DNA of 61,734 nucleotides from Paracoccaceae bacterium (GTDB lineage: Bacteria > Pseudomonadota > Alphaproteobacteria > Rhodobacterales > Rhodobacteraceae), in contig JAGRMG010000080.1 of the NCBI GenBank assembly GCA_020441385.1, positions 1 through 61,734 on the forward strand, written 5' to 3'. Numbering within the stretch: the stretch's first letter is position 1; each line of letters opens with the position of its first letter. The translations under genes were made by a program, and so were the position numbers. Below, piece after piece: positions 53,808 through 61,734 of the stretch. The notes below the pieces were generated by a model. The model was not told where the DNA came from, made no database searches, and saw only the letters and a program-made list of their open reading frames with translations.

Positions 53808-55895
53808 ATGCGCGAAGACCCGATCCGCGCCGGAGTCGATATCGGGGGCACCTTCACCGATGTGGCGCTGGAACATGCCGGCGGGCTGTCCACCTGCAAG
53901 CTGCTGACCGATCACGGCGCGCCCGAACGCGCGATCATGGCGGGCCTTGAGAGGGCGGCGGCGCGGGCCGGGGTGGCGCCGGGCGATATCGGCCAGGTGA
54001 TCCACGGCACGACGCTGGTGACGAACGCGCTGATCGAGCGGCGCGGGGCGCGGGTGGCGTTCATCACCACGGACGGGTTTCGCGACGTGATCGAGATGCG
54101 CACCGAAAGCCGGTTCGAGCAATACGACCTGAACCTGGTGCTGCCGGCCCCGCTGGTGGCGCGGGCCGACCGCCTTGTCCTGGCCGAACGGGTCGCCGCC
54201 GACGGTTCGGTCCTGCTGGCGCCGGATGCGGACGCGATCGCGGCGCTGGCCGAAACCGTGGCCGCGGGCGGTTACGAGGCCGTGGCGGTGGGGTTTCTGC
54301 ATGCCTATGCCAACGACGCGCATGAACGGGCGATGGCCGAGGCGCTGAACCGGGCCGCGCCCGGTCTGCCGGTTTCCCTGTCCTCGGCGATCTCGCCGAG
54401 GATGCGCGAATTCGAACGCTTCAACACGGTGATCGCCAACGCCTATGTGCAGCCGCTGATGGCCGACTATCTGCGGCGGCTGGTGGAGCGTCTGCGCGCG
54501 GCCGGGATCGGCGCGCCGGTGTTCATGATGCATTCGGGCGGCGGGCTGATCGGGCTGGAAACCGCCGTGCAGCAGCCGGTGCGGCTGCTGGAATCGGGCC
54601 CCGCGGGGGGTGCGATCTATGCCGCCGGGTTCGCCCGCGCGCACGGGCAGGCCCGCACGCTCAGTTTCGACATGGGCGGCACAACCGCCAAGATCTGCCT
54701 GATCGAGGACGGCACGCCCCGGACCGCCGCCAGCTTCGAGGTGGCGCGCACCTGGCGGTTCAGGAAGGGTTCGGGCATGGCGGTTTCGACGCCCGTGGTC
54801 GAGATGGTCGAGATCGGCGCCGGGGGCGGTTCGATCGCCTGGGTGGACGGCATGGGGCGCATCCGGGTCGGGCCGCGCTCGGCCGGGTCCGAACCGGGGC
54901 CGGCCTGCTACGGGCGCGGCGGGGACGAACCCACCGTGACCGACGCCAACCTGGTGCTGGGCCGGATCGACGCGGACAATTTCGCCGGCGGCGCGATCGC
55001 GCTGTCGCGCGAACGGGCGGGCGCGGCGCTGGCCGCGCGGCTGGGCGGGGTGGCGCCCGATGCGCAGGCCGCCGCCTTCGCCGTGACCGAGATGGTGGAC
55101 GAGAACATGGCCAATGCCGCCCGCGTGCATGCGGTGGAAAACGGCCGCGACATCGAATCCTACACCATGATCGCCTTTGGCGGCGGCGCGCCGCTGCATG
55201 CCTGCCGGCAATGCGAGAAGCTGGGGATCGCCGCCGCCCTGATCCCGCCCGGCGCCGGGGTCGGATCGGCCATCGGGTTCCTGCGCGCGCCGTTTTCCTA
55301 CGAGGCGACGCGCGGGCTGTTCCAGCGGCTGTCGGAGTTCGACGCCGGGGCGGTCAACGCCGCGCTGGCCGTGCTCGAGGCCGAGGCGCGGGCCTTTCTT
55401 GCCCGGGGGGCGGGGCAGGGGGCGGCGACCGCCACCCGGCTGATCGCGCATATGCGCTATGGCGGGCAGGGCTGGGAGATTCCCGTGGTGCTGGAGCATC
55501 GCCGCTTTGCCGAAAGCGACCGGGCCGCGATCCGCGCGGCGTTCGAGGCCGCCTATCGGCAACTGTTCGGGCGCATCATCGAGGGGCTCGAGATCGAGAT
55601 CGCCAACTGGGCGCTGCGCGTCGCCACCGCGCTGCCGCCGGTGCAAGAGGCCCGCCGCTTTCTGGCCGCCGGGGCCGAGGCGGCGGGCAGGCCGCGCGAA
55701 TTCTACGACGCCGCGCTGCGCGCCACCGTGGCCGCGCGCGAGGTCGCCCGCGCCGACATGGCGCCCGGCGTCGGGGTGGACGGCCCGGCGGTGATCGTCG
55801 AGGATGAGACCGCGACCATCGTCACATCCGCATTCCGGGCGATCGGGCAGGGTGATGGCAGTCTGCTGCTGCTGCGCAAGGAGGCCGGGGCATGA
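53808..55895 (+). CDS. hyuA: Hydantoinase/oxoprolinase subunit A (HyuA)
   Basis: The 695-residue protein has an ASKHA-type N-terminal domain (AGVDIGGTFTDVALE from residue 7, HGTTLVTNALIERRGARVAF) and a large hydantoinase A domain (FDMGGTTAKICLIEDG, EIGAGGGSIAWVDGMG). It uses ATP to open a cyclic amide, such as N-methylhydantoin or 5-oxoproline, with its partner HyuB; acetone carboxylase subunits are relatives. The start is the ATG after GAGGGGG. The stop overlaps the hyuB ATG. Confidence 0.87.
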   Translation: MREDPIRAGVDIGGTFTDVALEHAGGLSTCKLLTDHGAPERAIMAGLERAAARAGVAPGDIGQVIHGTTLVTNALIERRGARVAFITTDGFRDVIEMRTESRFEQYDLNLVLPAPLVARADRLVLAERVAADGSVLLAPDADAIAALAETVAAGGYEAVAVGFLHAYANDAHERAMAEALNRAAPGLPVSLSSAISPRMREFERFNTVIANAYVQPLMADYLRRLVERLRAAGIGAPVFMMHSGGGLIGLETAVQQPVRLLESGPAGGAIYAAGFARAHGQARTLSFDMGGTTAKICLIEDGTPRTAASFEVARTWRFRKGSGMAVSTPVVEMVEIGAGGGSIAWVDGMGRIRVGPRSAGSEPGPACYGRGGDEPTVTDANLVLGRIDADNFAGGAIALSRERAGAALAARLGGVAPDAQAAAFAVTEMVDENMANAARVHAVENGRDIESYTMIAFGGGAPLHACRQCEKLGIAAALIPPGAGVGSAIGFLRAPFSYEATRGLFQRLSEFDAGAVNAALAVLEAEARAFLARGAGQGAATATRLIAHMRYGGQGWEIPVVLEHRRFAESDRAAIRAAFEAAYRQLFGRIIEGLEIEIANWALRVATALPPVQEARRFLAAGAEAAGRPREFYDAALRATVAAREVARADMAPGVGVDGPAVIVEDETATIVTSAFRAIGQGDGSLLLLRKEAGA

Positions 55896-57535
55896 GTGCG
55901 GCGATCGACCATCAGATCATGTGGAACCGCCTGATCGCGGTGGTCGAGGAACAGGCGACGACCCTGGTGCGCACCGCGTTCTCGACCTCGGTGCGCGAGG
56001 CCGGCGATCTGTCGGCGGGGCTGTTCGATTTGCGCGGACGGATGATGGCGCAGGCCGTCACCGGCACGCCCGGCCATGTCAACGCCATGGCCGAGAGCGT
56101 CGGCCATTTCCTGGCCGAGATCGGCATGCAGAACGTGTTCGAGGGCGATGTGTACCTGACCAACGACCCCTGGAAGGGCACCGGGCATCTGCACGACATC
56201 ACCATGGTTTCGCCGGTGTTCCGCGAAGGCCGGCCGGTCGGCTTTTTCGCCTGCACCGCGCATGTCGTCGATATCGGCGGGCGCGGTTTCGGCCCGGACG
56301 CGGGCGAGGTCTATGAGGAAGGGCTGTTGCTGCCGATCATGAAATTCGCCGAGCGGGGCGAGATTTCGCGCGATCTGCTGCGCATCGTGCGCTGGAACGT
56401 GCGCGAACCCGATCAGGTGATCGGCGATCTGCATTCGCTGGCCGCCTGCAACGCCGCCGGCGACCGCCGCCTTCAGGCGATGCTGGACGAATTCGCGCTT
56501 GGCGATCTGGCCGGGCTGGCCGATTACATCATCGACACCAGCCGCGCCGCGACGCGGGCGGCCATCGCCGCGGTGCCCGACGGCGTCTATCGCAACGAGA
56601 TGGTGGTCGATGGCTATGACGCGCCGGTGCGCATGGCGGTGACGCTGGATATCGAGGGCGAGCGTCTGCGCGCCGATTTCGCCGGCACCAGCGGCATGAG
56701 CGGTTTCGGCGTCAACGTGCCCGAGGTCTATACCCGCGCCTATGCCTGCTACGGGCTGAAATGCGCCATCGCCCCGGAAGTGCCCAACAACGCCGGCTCG
56801 CTCGAACCGTTCGAGATCAGCGCGCCGGAGGGCTGCATTCTGGCCGCGCGGCGCCCGGCGCCGGTATCGGTGCGCCACGTGCTGGGGCACATGGTGCCCG
56901 ACGTGGTGCTGGGGGCGCTGTTTCACGCCCTGCCCGGCGTGGTTCCGGCGGAAGGGTCCAGCGCGCTGTGGAACGTCCAGATCTCGGCGCGTCCGGCCGA
57001 CCCGGAGGCCGGGCTGCGCGGCGCCGAGGTGCTGATGTTCAACTCGGGCGGCACCGGGGCGCGCCCGGCGCTGGACGGGCTGAGCGCCACCGCCTTTCCC
57101 TCGGGCGTCAAGACCATGAGCGTGGAGGCCACCGAACATGTCGGCCCCGTGGTGATCTGGCGTAAGGATCTGCGCGAGGGGTCGGGCGGGGCCGGGCAGT
57201 ATCGCGGCGGGCTGGGCCAGGTGATCGAGATCGAGGCGCGGCAGGGCTATGATTTCCACGTCAACGCCATGTTCGACCGCGTCGAGCACCCGGCGCGGGG
57301 GCGCAGCGGCGGCGGGCCGGGGGCCTGCGGGCGGGTCGAACTGGTGGGCGGGGGCGCGCTGAAGGGCAAGGGGCGCCAGAAGATCGCGGCGGGCCGGCGG
57401 CTGCGCCTGTGCCTGCCCGGCGGCGGCGGCTACGGCGACCCGAAGGCGCGCGCGCGCGATGCGGTGCGCGCCGATCTGGCCGCCGGCTATGTGAGCCCGG
57501 CGCAGGCGCGCGACGATTACGGGCTGGACGAGTGA
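55892..57535 (+). CDS. hyuB: Hydantoinase/oxoprolinase subunit B (HyuB)
   Basis: The 547-residue partner of HyuA begins DHQIMWNRLIAVVEEQATTL. It has the family blocks SVREAGDLSAGLFDLRGRMM and NDPWKGTGHLHDITMVSPV (metal/active-site region), with GYDFHVNAMFDRVEHPARG and GGGYGDPKARARDAV near the end. It makes the ATP-dependent hydrolase with HyuA. The true substrate cannot be read from sequence. It is ATGA-coupled to hyuA and followed 15 bp later by an SDR gene. Confidence 0.87.
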   Translation: MSAAIDHQIMWNRLIAVVEEQATTLVRTAFSTSVREAGDLSAGLFDLRGRMMAQAVTGTPGHVNAMAESVGHFLAEIGMQNVFEGDVYLTNDPWKGTGHLHDITMVSPVFREGRPVGFFACTAHVVDIGGRGFGPDAGEVYEEGLLLPIMKFAERGEISRDLLRIVRWNVREPDQVIGDLHSLAACNAAGDRRLQAMLDEFALGDLAGLADYIIDTSRAATRAAIAAVPDGVYRNEMVVDGYDAPVRMAVTLDIEGERLRADFAGTSGMSGFGVNVPEVYTRAYACYGLKCAIAPEVPNNAGSLEPFEISAPEGCILAARRPAPVSVRHVLGHMVPDVVLGALFHALPGVVPAEGSSALWNVQISARPADPEAGLRGAEVLMFNSGGTGARPALDGLSATAFPSGVKTMSVEATEHVGPVVIWRKDLREGSGGAGQYRGGLGQVIEIEARQGYDFHVNAMFDRVEHPARGRSGGGPGACGRVELVGGGALKGKGRQKIAAGRRLRLCLPGGGGYGDPKARARDAVRADLAAGYVSPAQARDDYGLDE

Positions 57536-57549
57536 TGGAGGAGAGGCGG

Positions 57550-58302
57550 ATGAGCGAATTGAACATAGCCCTCGTGACCGGCGCGGCGCGGGGCATCGGA
57601 TATGCCTGCGCCGGGGCGCTGGCGCGGGCGGGGCATCGCGTGGTGCTGGCCGACATTCTGGAAACCGAGCTGCGCGAGGCCGCCGAAACGCTGGGCCATG
57701 GCGCCGTCGCGACGGTATGCGACATGGCCGATGCGGATGCGGTCGGCGCGATGTTTGACCGCATCGAGGCCGATATCGGCCCGGTCTCGGTGCTGGTCAA
57801 CAATGCCGGCATCGCCATGCCGCGCGATTTTCTCGACGTGCCCGTCGAGGAGTTCCGCAAGGTGCTCGACGTCAACGTGACCGGCGTTTTCTGCGCCACC
57901 CAGCGCGCCGCGCGCACCATGGTGGCGCGCGGCATCAAGGGCGCCATCGTCAACATGTCCTCGGTCAACGCGGTCGTGGCGATTCCGACGATCGCGTCCT
58001 ACTGCGTCTCCAAGGGCGGGGTGGCGCAGCTGACCCGGGCGGCGGCGCTGGCGCTGGCGCCCCACGGCATCCGCGTCAACGCCGTCGGCCCCGGTTCCAT
58101 CGACACGCAGATGATGGCGGGCGTGAACGCCGACCCCGAGGCCATGGCGCGGGCGATGTCGCGCACGCCGCTGAAGCGGACCGGAACGGCGGCCGAGATC
58201 GCCGAGACGGTGGCGTTTCTGGCCAGCCCCGCCGCCAGCTATATCACCGGCGAGACGATCTATGCCGATGGCGGGCGGCTGGCGCTGAACTATACCTGCT
58301 GA
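57550..58302 (+). CDS. SDR-family dehydrogenase
   Basis: The 250-residue short-chain dehydrogenase/reductase shows the cofactor motif VTGAARGIGYACAGALARA, NNAGIAMP, and the catalytic set S-x12-Y-x3-K (NMSSVNAVV...SYCVSKGGVA). The acidic residue after the second strand (VVLADILE) suggests NAD(H). The ATG at MSELNIAL has GGAGGAGAGG just upstream. It ends the FAD oxidoreductase-hyuAB operon, so it likely acts on the same substrate class. Specific reaction unknown. Confidence 0.85.
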   Translation: MSELNIALVTGAARGIGYACAGALARAGHRVVLADILETELREAAETLGHGAVATVCDMADADAVGAMFDRIEADIGPVSVLVNNAGIAMPRDFLDVPVEEFRKVLDVNVTGVFCATQRAARTMVARGIKGAIVNMSSVNAVVAIPTIASYCVSKGGVAQLTRAAALALAPHGIRVNAVGPGSIDTQMMAGVNADPEAMARAMSRTPLKRTGTAAEIAETVAFLASPAASYITGETIYADGGRLALNYTC

Positions 58303-58479
58303 GGGCGGGCCGGGCGCGCGGCGCGACGGCGTGGCATCATGTCCGGCGCGGGCGGGCATCTGGCGAATTGATCTTTGGCCCGTCATGGCCTATTCGGCGC
58401 GGGAACCGGCGCCGGCCGCATCCGGCCCCGCGCGCCTTTGAACCCAACGCCTCCCGGATCGCTGAAAGGTTGAGAAATC

Positions 58480-60687
58480 ATGGCCGACACCCAGACCCCC
58501 GACATTGTGTATACCAAGGTGGACGAAGCGCCGCAGCTCGCCAGCGTCTCGCTGCTGCCGATCATCCGCAGCTTTGCCGCCGCCGCCGGGGTCGATGTCG
58601 GTGTCAGGGACATTTCGGTCGCGGGCCGCATCCTGGCGGCGTTTCCCGATTTCCTGACGGACGACCAGAAGGTCGGCGACGACCTCGCCATGCTGGGCGA
58701 TCTGGTCAGGACGCCGCGCGCCAACGTGATCAAGCTGCCCAACATCTCGGCCTCGGGTCCGCAACTGAACGCCGCAATCGCCGAGTTGCAGGGCCAGGGA
58801 TTCGCGATCCCCGACTATCCCGAAGACCCGCAAAGCGACGCGGAGCGCGACATTCGCGCCCGCTATGACGCGATCAAGGGGTCGGCGGTGAACCCGGTGC
58901 TGCGCGAGGGCAATTCCGACCGCCGTGCGGCCAGGGCGGTCAAGACCTTCGCGCGCAACAACCCGCATTCGATGGGCGAATGGAAGGCCGACAGCCGCAC
59001 CCATGTCGCCGCCATGGCGGGCGACGATTTCTATTCCAACGAGAAATCGGCGACCCTGACGGCGGCGCAGGCCGGCAAGGCCAGGATCGTGCTGGAGGGC
59101 GCCAGCGGCGAAACCGTGCTGAAGGACGGCATCGACCTGGCCGCCGGCACCGTGGTCGACGCCACCTTCATGAGCGCCGCGGCCCTGCGCGACTTCATCA
59201 AGGCGCAGATCGCCTCGGTCGAACCGGGGGTGCTGTTTTCGGTGCATCTCAAGGCGACGATGATGAAGGTCTCCGACCCGATCATCTTCGGCCATTTCGT
59301 GTCGGTCTATCTCGAGGATTTCCTGGCCAGCCACGGCGAGGAGGTGCGCGCGCTCGGCTGGAACCCGAATTCGGGCATCGGCGATCTGGAAGCGCGCATC
59401 GCCGGCAAGCCGGAATTGCAGGCCGACCTCAAGGCGGCGCTGGCCGCGCGCCCGCCGCTCTACATGGTCAATTCCGACAAGGGCATCACCAACCTGCATG
59501 TCCCCTCGGACGTGATCATCGACGCCTCGATGCCCGCGCTGATCCGGGCCGGCGGCAAGGGCTGGGGGCCGGACGGGCAGGAGGCCGACGCCAAATGCGT
59601 GATTCCCGACAATTCCTATGCCCCGGTCTATGACGAGACCATCGCCTATTTCAAGGAAACCGGCGCGCTGGATCCGGCCACCGCGGGCGCGGTGCAGAAT
59701 GTCGGCCTGATGGCGCAGAAGGCCGAGGAATACGGCAGCCACCCGACCACCTTCGAGATTCCCGAGGATGGCACCGTGCGCTATGTGCTGGCCAATGGCG
59801 AGGTGCTGCACGAACACGCGGTTAGGAAGGGCGATATCTGGCGGTCCTCCACCGCCCGGCAGGCGCCGATCGAGGACTGGGTCAGGCTGGCCATCGACCG
59901 CCAGAAGGCCACCGGCGCGCAGGCGATCTTCTGGCTGGACGAGAACCGCGCCCATGACCGCGAACTGATCGCCTATGTCAAGACGATCCTCGCCGCGCAG
60001 GGCGTTGCGGACAAGTTCGCGATCATGGCCCCGCGCGAGGCGACGCGGCTGACGCTCGAAACCATCCGCAAGGGCGAGGATTCCATCGCCGTCACCGGCA
60101 ACGTGCTGCGCGACTACCTGACCGACCTGTTCCCGATCCTGGAACTGGGCACCAGCGCCAAGATGCTGTCGATCGTCAAGCTGATGAACGGCGGCGGGCT
60201 GTTCGAGACCGGGGCAGGGGGCTCGGCGCCCAAGCATGTGCAGCAGCTGGTGGCCGAGGGGCATCTGCGCTGGGACAGCCTGGGCGAGTTCTGCGCGCTT
60301 GGCGAATCCCTCGATTTCCTGGCCGAGGCCACCGGCAACGGCAAGGCGGCGGTCCTGGGCGCGGCGGTCGAGGAGGCGACGACGAAGGTGCTGGAATGCA
60401 ACCGCTCGCCCGGGCGCCGCGTCGGCCAGCCCGACAACCGCGACAGCCACTACTGGTTCGCCCGCTACTGGGCCGAGGCGCTGGCCGCGCAGGATGGCGA
60501 CGCCGCGCTGAAGGCGCATTTCGCGCCCATCGCCACGGCGCTGGCCGAGGGCGAGGCCGCGATCCTGGCCGAACTGGCCGCGGCGCAGGGCAAGCCGGTC
60601 GATCTGGGCGGGTACTACAACACCGACCCGGCCAAGACCGAAGCCGCGATGCGCCCGAGCGACAGGCTGAACGCGATCATCGGCTAG
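58480..60687 (+). CDS. icd: Monomeric NADP-dependent isocitrate dehydrogenase
   Basis: The 735-residue protein is of the large monomeric type ([63 protein letters not shown]). It converts isocitrate to 2-oxoglutarate with NADP+. That product could feed KorAB, which may drive ferredoxin reduction for the benzoyl-CoA reductase. The link is speculative. It is preceded by an ordinary 177-bp gap and followed by a strong hairpin. Confidence 0.95.
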   Translation: MADTQTPDIVYTKVDEAPQLASVSLLPIIRSFAAAAGVDVGVRDISVAGRILAAFPDFLTDDQKVGDDLAMLGDLVRTPRANVIKLPNISASGPQLNAAIAELQGQGFAIPDYPEDPQSDAERDIRARYDAIKGSAVNPVLREGNSDRRAARAVKTFARNNPHSMGEWKADSRTHVAAMAGDDFYSNEKSATLTAAQAGKARIVLEGASGETVLKDGIDLAAGTVVDATFMSAAALRDFIKAQIASVEPGVLFSVHLKATMMKVSDPIIFGHFVSVYLEDFLASHGEEVRALGWNPNSGIGDLEARIAGKPELQADLKAALAARPPLYMVNSDKGITNLHVPSDVIIDASMPALIRAGGKGWGPDGQEADAKCVIPDNSYAPVYDETIAYFKETGALDPATAGAVQNVGLMAQKAEEYGSHPTTFEIPEDGTVRYVLANGEVLHEHAVRKGDIWRSSTARQAPIEDWVRLAIDRQKATGAQAIFWLDENRAHDRELIAYVKTILAAQGVADKFAIMAPREATRLTLETIRKGEDSIAVTGNVLRDYLTDLFPILELGTSAKMLSIVKLMNGGGLFETGAGGSAPKHVQQLVAEGHLRWDSLGEFCALGESLDFLAEATGNGKAAVLGAAVEEATTKVLECNRSPGRRVGQPDNRDSHYWFARYWAEALAAQDGDAALKAHFAPIATALAEGEAAILAELAAAQGKPVDLGGYYNTDPAKTEAAMRPSDRLNAIIG

Positions 60688-60703
60688 GCGGCAGCGCCGC
60701 GAC

Positions 60704-60733
60704 GGCGGGCGTCCGGGCAACCGGGCGCCCGCC
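60704..60733 (+). terminator. Terminator after icd
   Basis: GGCGGGCG (60704-60711) pairs with CGCCCGCC (60726-60733). An inner CCGG/CCGG stem and the tail TTGCGTTTG follow. It lies 17 bp after the icd stop. Confidence 0.7.
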
Positions 60734-60786
60734 TTGCGTTTGCCGCCAAGGGGCAAGCCTGTCGTTCTTGAAATCGGGCGGGTGAT

Positions 60787-60810
60787 GATATACATGTCTC
60801 AATGTATATC
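60787..60810. promoter_or_regulatory. Operator of the toxin-antitoxin pair
   Basis: GATATACAT (60787-60795) and ATGTATATC (60802-60810) form a perfect 9-bp inverted repeat with a 6-bp spacer, 23 bp before the antitoxin ATG. AbrB-type antitoxins bind such dyads for autorepression. The TATACAT/ATGTATA arms may double as a -10 element. Confidence 0.7.
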
Positions 60811-60832
60811 CATAGCTGGTCGGGAGGCTGCC

Positions 60833-61060
60833 ATGCAGATCGCGAAATGGGGAAACTCGCTGGCCGTCCGTTTACCTGCCGACCTGGTGCGCGAACTGGG
60901 CCTGAAGGAAGGCGACAGCATCGAACTGCGCGCCGACGCGCGGGGACTCGCGGTGGCGCGCCATCCCCGCCCCGACGAGATCCTGGAGCCGCTGCGCCGG
61001 TTCCGCGGCCGCCTGAGCGCCGCCGACCGGCTCAGCCGCGATGCGGCCCATGCGCGGTGA
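60833..61060 (+). CDS. AbrB/MazE-type antitoxin
   Basis: The 75-residue protein has the swapped-hairpin AbrB fold (AKWGNSLAVRLPADLVRELG, then LKEGDSIELRADARGLAV). The C-terminal tail would wrap the toxin. It is followed by, and overlaps, the PIN-domain gene. The ATG has GGGAGG 7 bp upstream. With the PIN protein it makes a VapBC-like pair; the family is sure, target sequence unknown. Confidence 0.85.
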   Translation: MQIAKWGNSLAVRLPADLVRELGLKEGDSIELRADARGLAVARHPRPDEILEPLRRFRGRLSAADRLSRDAAHAR

Positions 61061-61451
61061 CTTCTTCGACACCAACGTCATTCTTTACCTGCTCGACGAC
61101 GGCCCCAAGGCGGATCGGGCCGAAACGTGCCTGGCCGCCGGCGGCACGATCAGCGTGCAGGTACTGAACGAAACCCTGGTCAATTGCCGGCGCAAGGCCG
61201 GGATGGGCTGGCAGGAGGCCGCCGAATTTCTGGCCGGCATCCGCAGCCTTTGCGAAGTGGTGGACCTGACGCCCGATCTGCACGAGACCGGCCTTGCGCT
61301 TGGCGCGCGCTATGGCTTTTCGGTCTATGACGCGATGATCGTCGCGGCGGCGCTGACCAGCGGCTGCGAACGGCTGTTTTCGGAGGACATGCAGCACGGG
61401 ATGCGCGTCGAGGACCGGTTGCGCATTCTCGATCCGTTCCGGGGCCTGTGA
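61041..61451 (+). CDS. vapC: PIN-domain toxin (VapC type)
   Basis: The 136-residue ribonuclease toxin has the PIN acidic residues: D in [14 protein letters not shown] in [13 protein letters not shown], and D in [13 protein letters not shown]. It would cleave specific RNAs when the antitoxin is lost. Two start codons (61041 and 61050) overlap the antitoxin 3' end; the earlier gives nine more bases. Such pairs stabilise plasmids and fit the replicon setting. Confidence 0.88.
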   Translation: MRPMRGDFFDTNVILYLLDDGPKADRAETCLAAGGTISVQVLNETLVNCRRKAGMGWQEAAEFLAGIRSLCEVVDLTPDLHETGLALGARYGFSVYDAMIVAAALTSGCERLFSEDMQHGMRVEDRLRILDPFRGL

Positions 61452-61552
61452 CCTTTCGCTTGAATTTTCCGGCCCGAAAGGGGAAACCGCGAGGGTCGCC
61501 ACAATCGCCGCAACCGCCACATTGGCCCGGCAAGCCCGAAGGAGCCAGACAG

Positions 61553-61734
61553 ATGCCGCATTACCGTTCCAGACGTTCGACCCATGGCCGCAACATGGCC
61601 GGCGCCCGCGCGCTGTGGCGCGCCACCGGCATGGGCGAGGGCGATTTCGGCAAGCCGATCATCGCGGTCGTCAACTCGTTCACCCAGTTCGTGCCCGGCC
61701 ATGTCCACCTCAAGGATCTGGGCCAGTTGGTCGC
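61553..61734 (+). CDS. ilvD: Dihydroxy-acid dehydratase, N-terminal fragment
   Basis: The first 60 residues ([20 protein letters not shown], then [19 protein letters not shown] and [18 protein letters not shown]) match the E. coli-type IlvD closely. The enzyme makes 2-oxoacids in branched-chain amino acid synthesis. AAGGAG lies 8 bp before the ATG. The gene continues past the right edge, so its completeness cannot be judged. Confidence 0.93.
   Translation, partial: MPHYRSRRSTHGRNMAGARALWRATGMGEGDFGKPIIAVVNSFTQFVPGHVHLKDLGQLV

Overview
The window is high-GC alphaproteobacterial DNA, most likely from a denitrifying member of the Rhodobacterales (Roseobacter-type). The main clue is a replicon core at 47.7-52.4 kb: a tyrosine recombinase, ParB, ParA and a DnaA-like replication initiator. 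This is the backbone of the DnaA-like plasmids of that group. A complete bhc gene set, ectoine genes with Ask_Ect, and short ATGA-coupled operons fit the same lineage. The DNA is therefore probably a large plasmid or chromid rather than the main chromosome. That is an inference from gene content.

Left part (1-8.7 kb): the minus-strand operon had-oah-dch-bcrC-bcrB-bcrA (bcrA runs off the left edge) encodes ATP-dependent (class I, Thauera-type) anaerobic benzoyl-CoA reduction and the modified beta-oxidation to the ring-opened product. Divergent korAB encodes a 2-oxoacid:ferredoxin oxidoreductase, which can supply reduced ferredoxin to the reductase. From 8.9 to 17 kb lie respiratory genes: a lone cytochrome cd1 nitrite reductase (nirS), a two-subunit CuA-containing heme-copper enzyme whose active-site residues suggest a nitric oxide reductase of unusual type, a copper P-type ATPase and a SafE-like membrane protein. 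From 26.3 down to 17.0 kb a second minus-strand operon encodes a hotdog thioesterase, a PadB-like molybdenum phenylacetyl-CoA oxidoreductase, a fused PadC-PadD electron-transfer/membrane subunit, a phenylacetate-CoA ligase and a TRAP transporter. Together these suggest phenylacetate uptake, activation and alpha-oxidation towards benzoyl-CoA under denitrifying conditions.

Middle part (27.8-42.8 kb): purine/ureide breakdown (puuD, uraH, puuE-uraD fusion, allA, allE, two NCS2 permeases, a LysR regulator) surrounds a complete beta-hydroxyaspartate cycle (bhcR, bhcABCD). Ureide breakdown ends in glyoxylate and the bhc enzymes turn glyoxylate into oxaloacetate, so the neighbourhood reads as one nitrogen- and carbon-salvage module. 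An ectoine operon (MarR-type regulator, ectABC, ask) follows at 43-47.5 kb.

Right part: the replication and partition core carries three copies of a perfect 14-bp palindrome, GTCCCCGCGGGGAC, two of them within a longer 54-bp repeat. These are candidate ParB centromere sites. Beyond it are a FAD oxidoreductase, a hydantoinase/oxoprolinase pair (hyuAB) and an SDR in one operon, a monomeric NADP isocitrate dehydrogenase, an AbrB-VapC toxin-antitoxin pair with a clear operator, and the start of ilvD. I saw no tRNA, rRNA, CRISPR array or insertion sequence.
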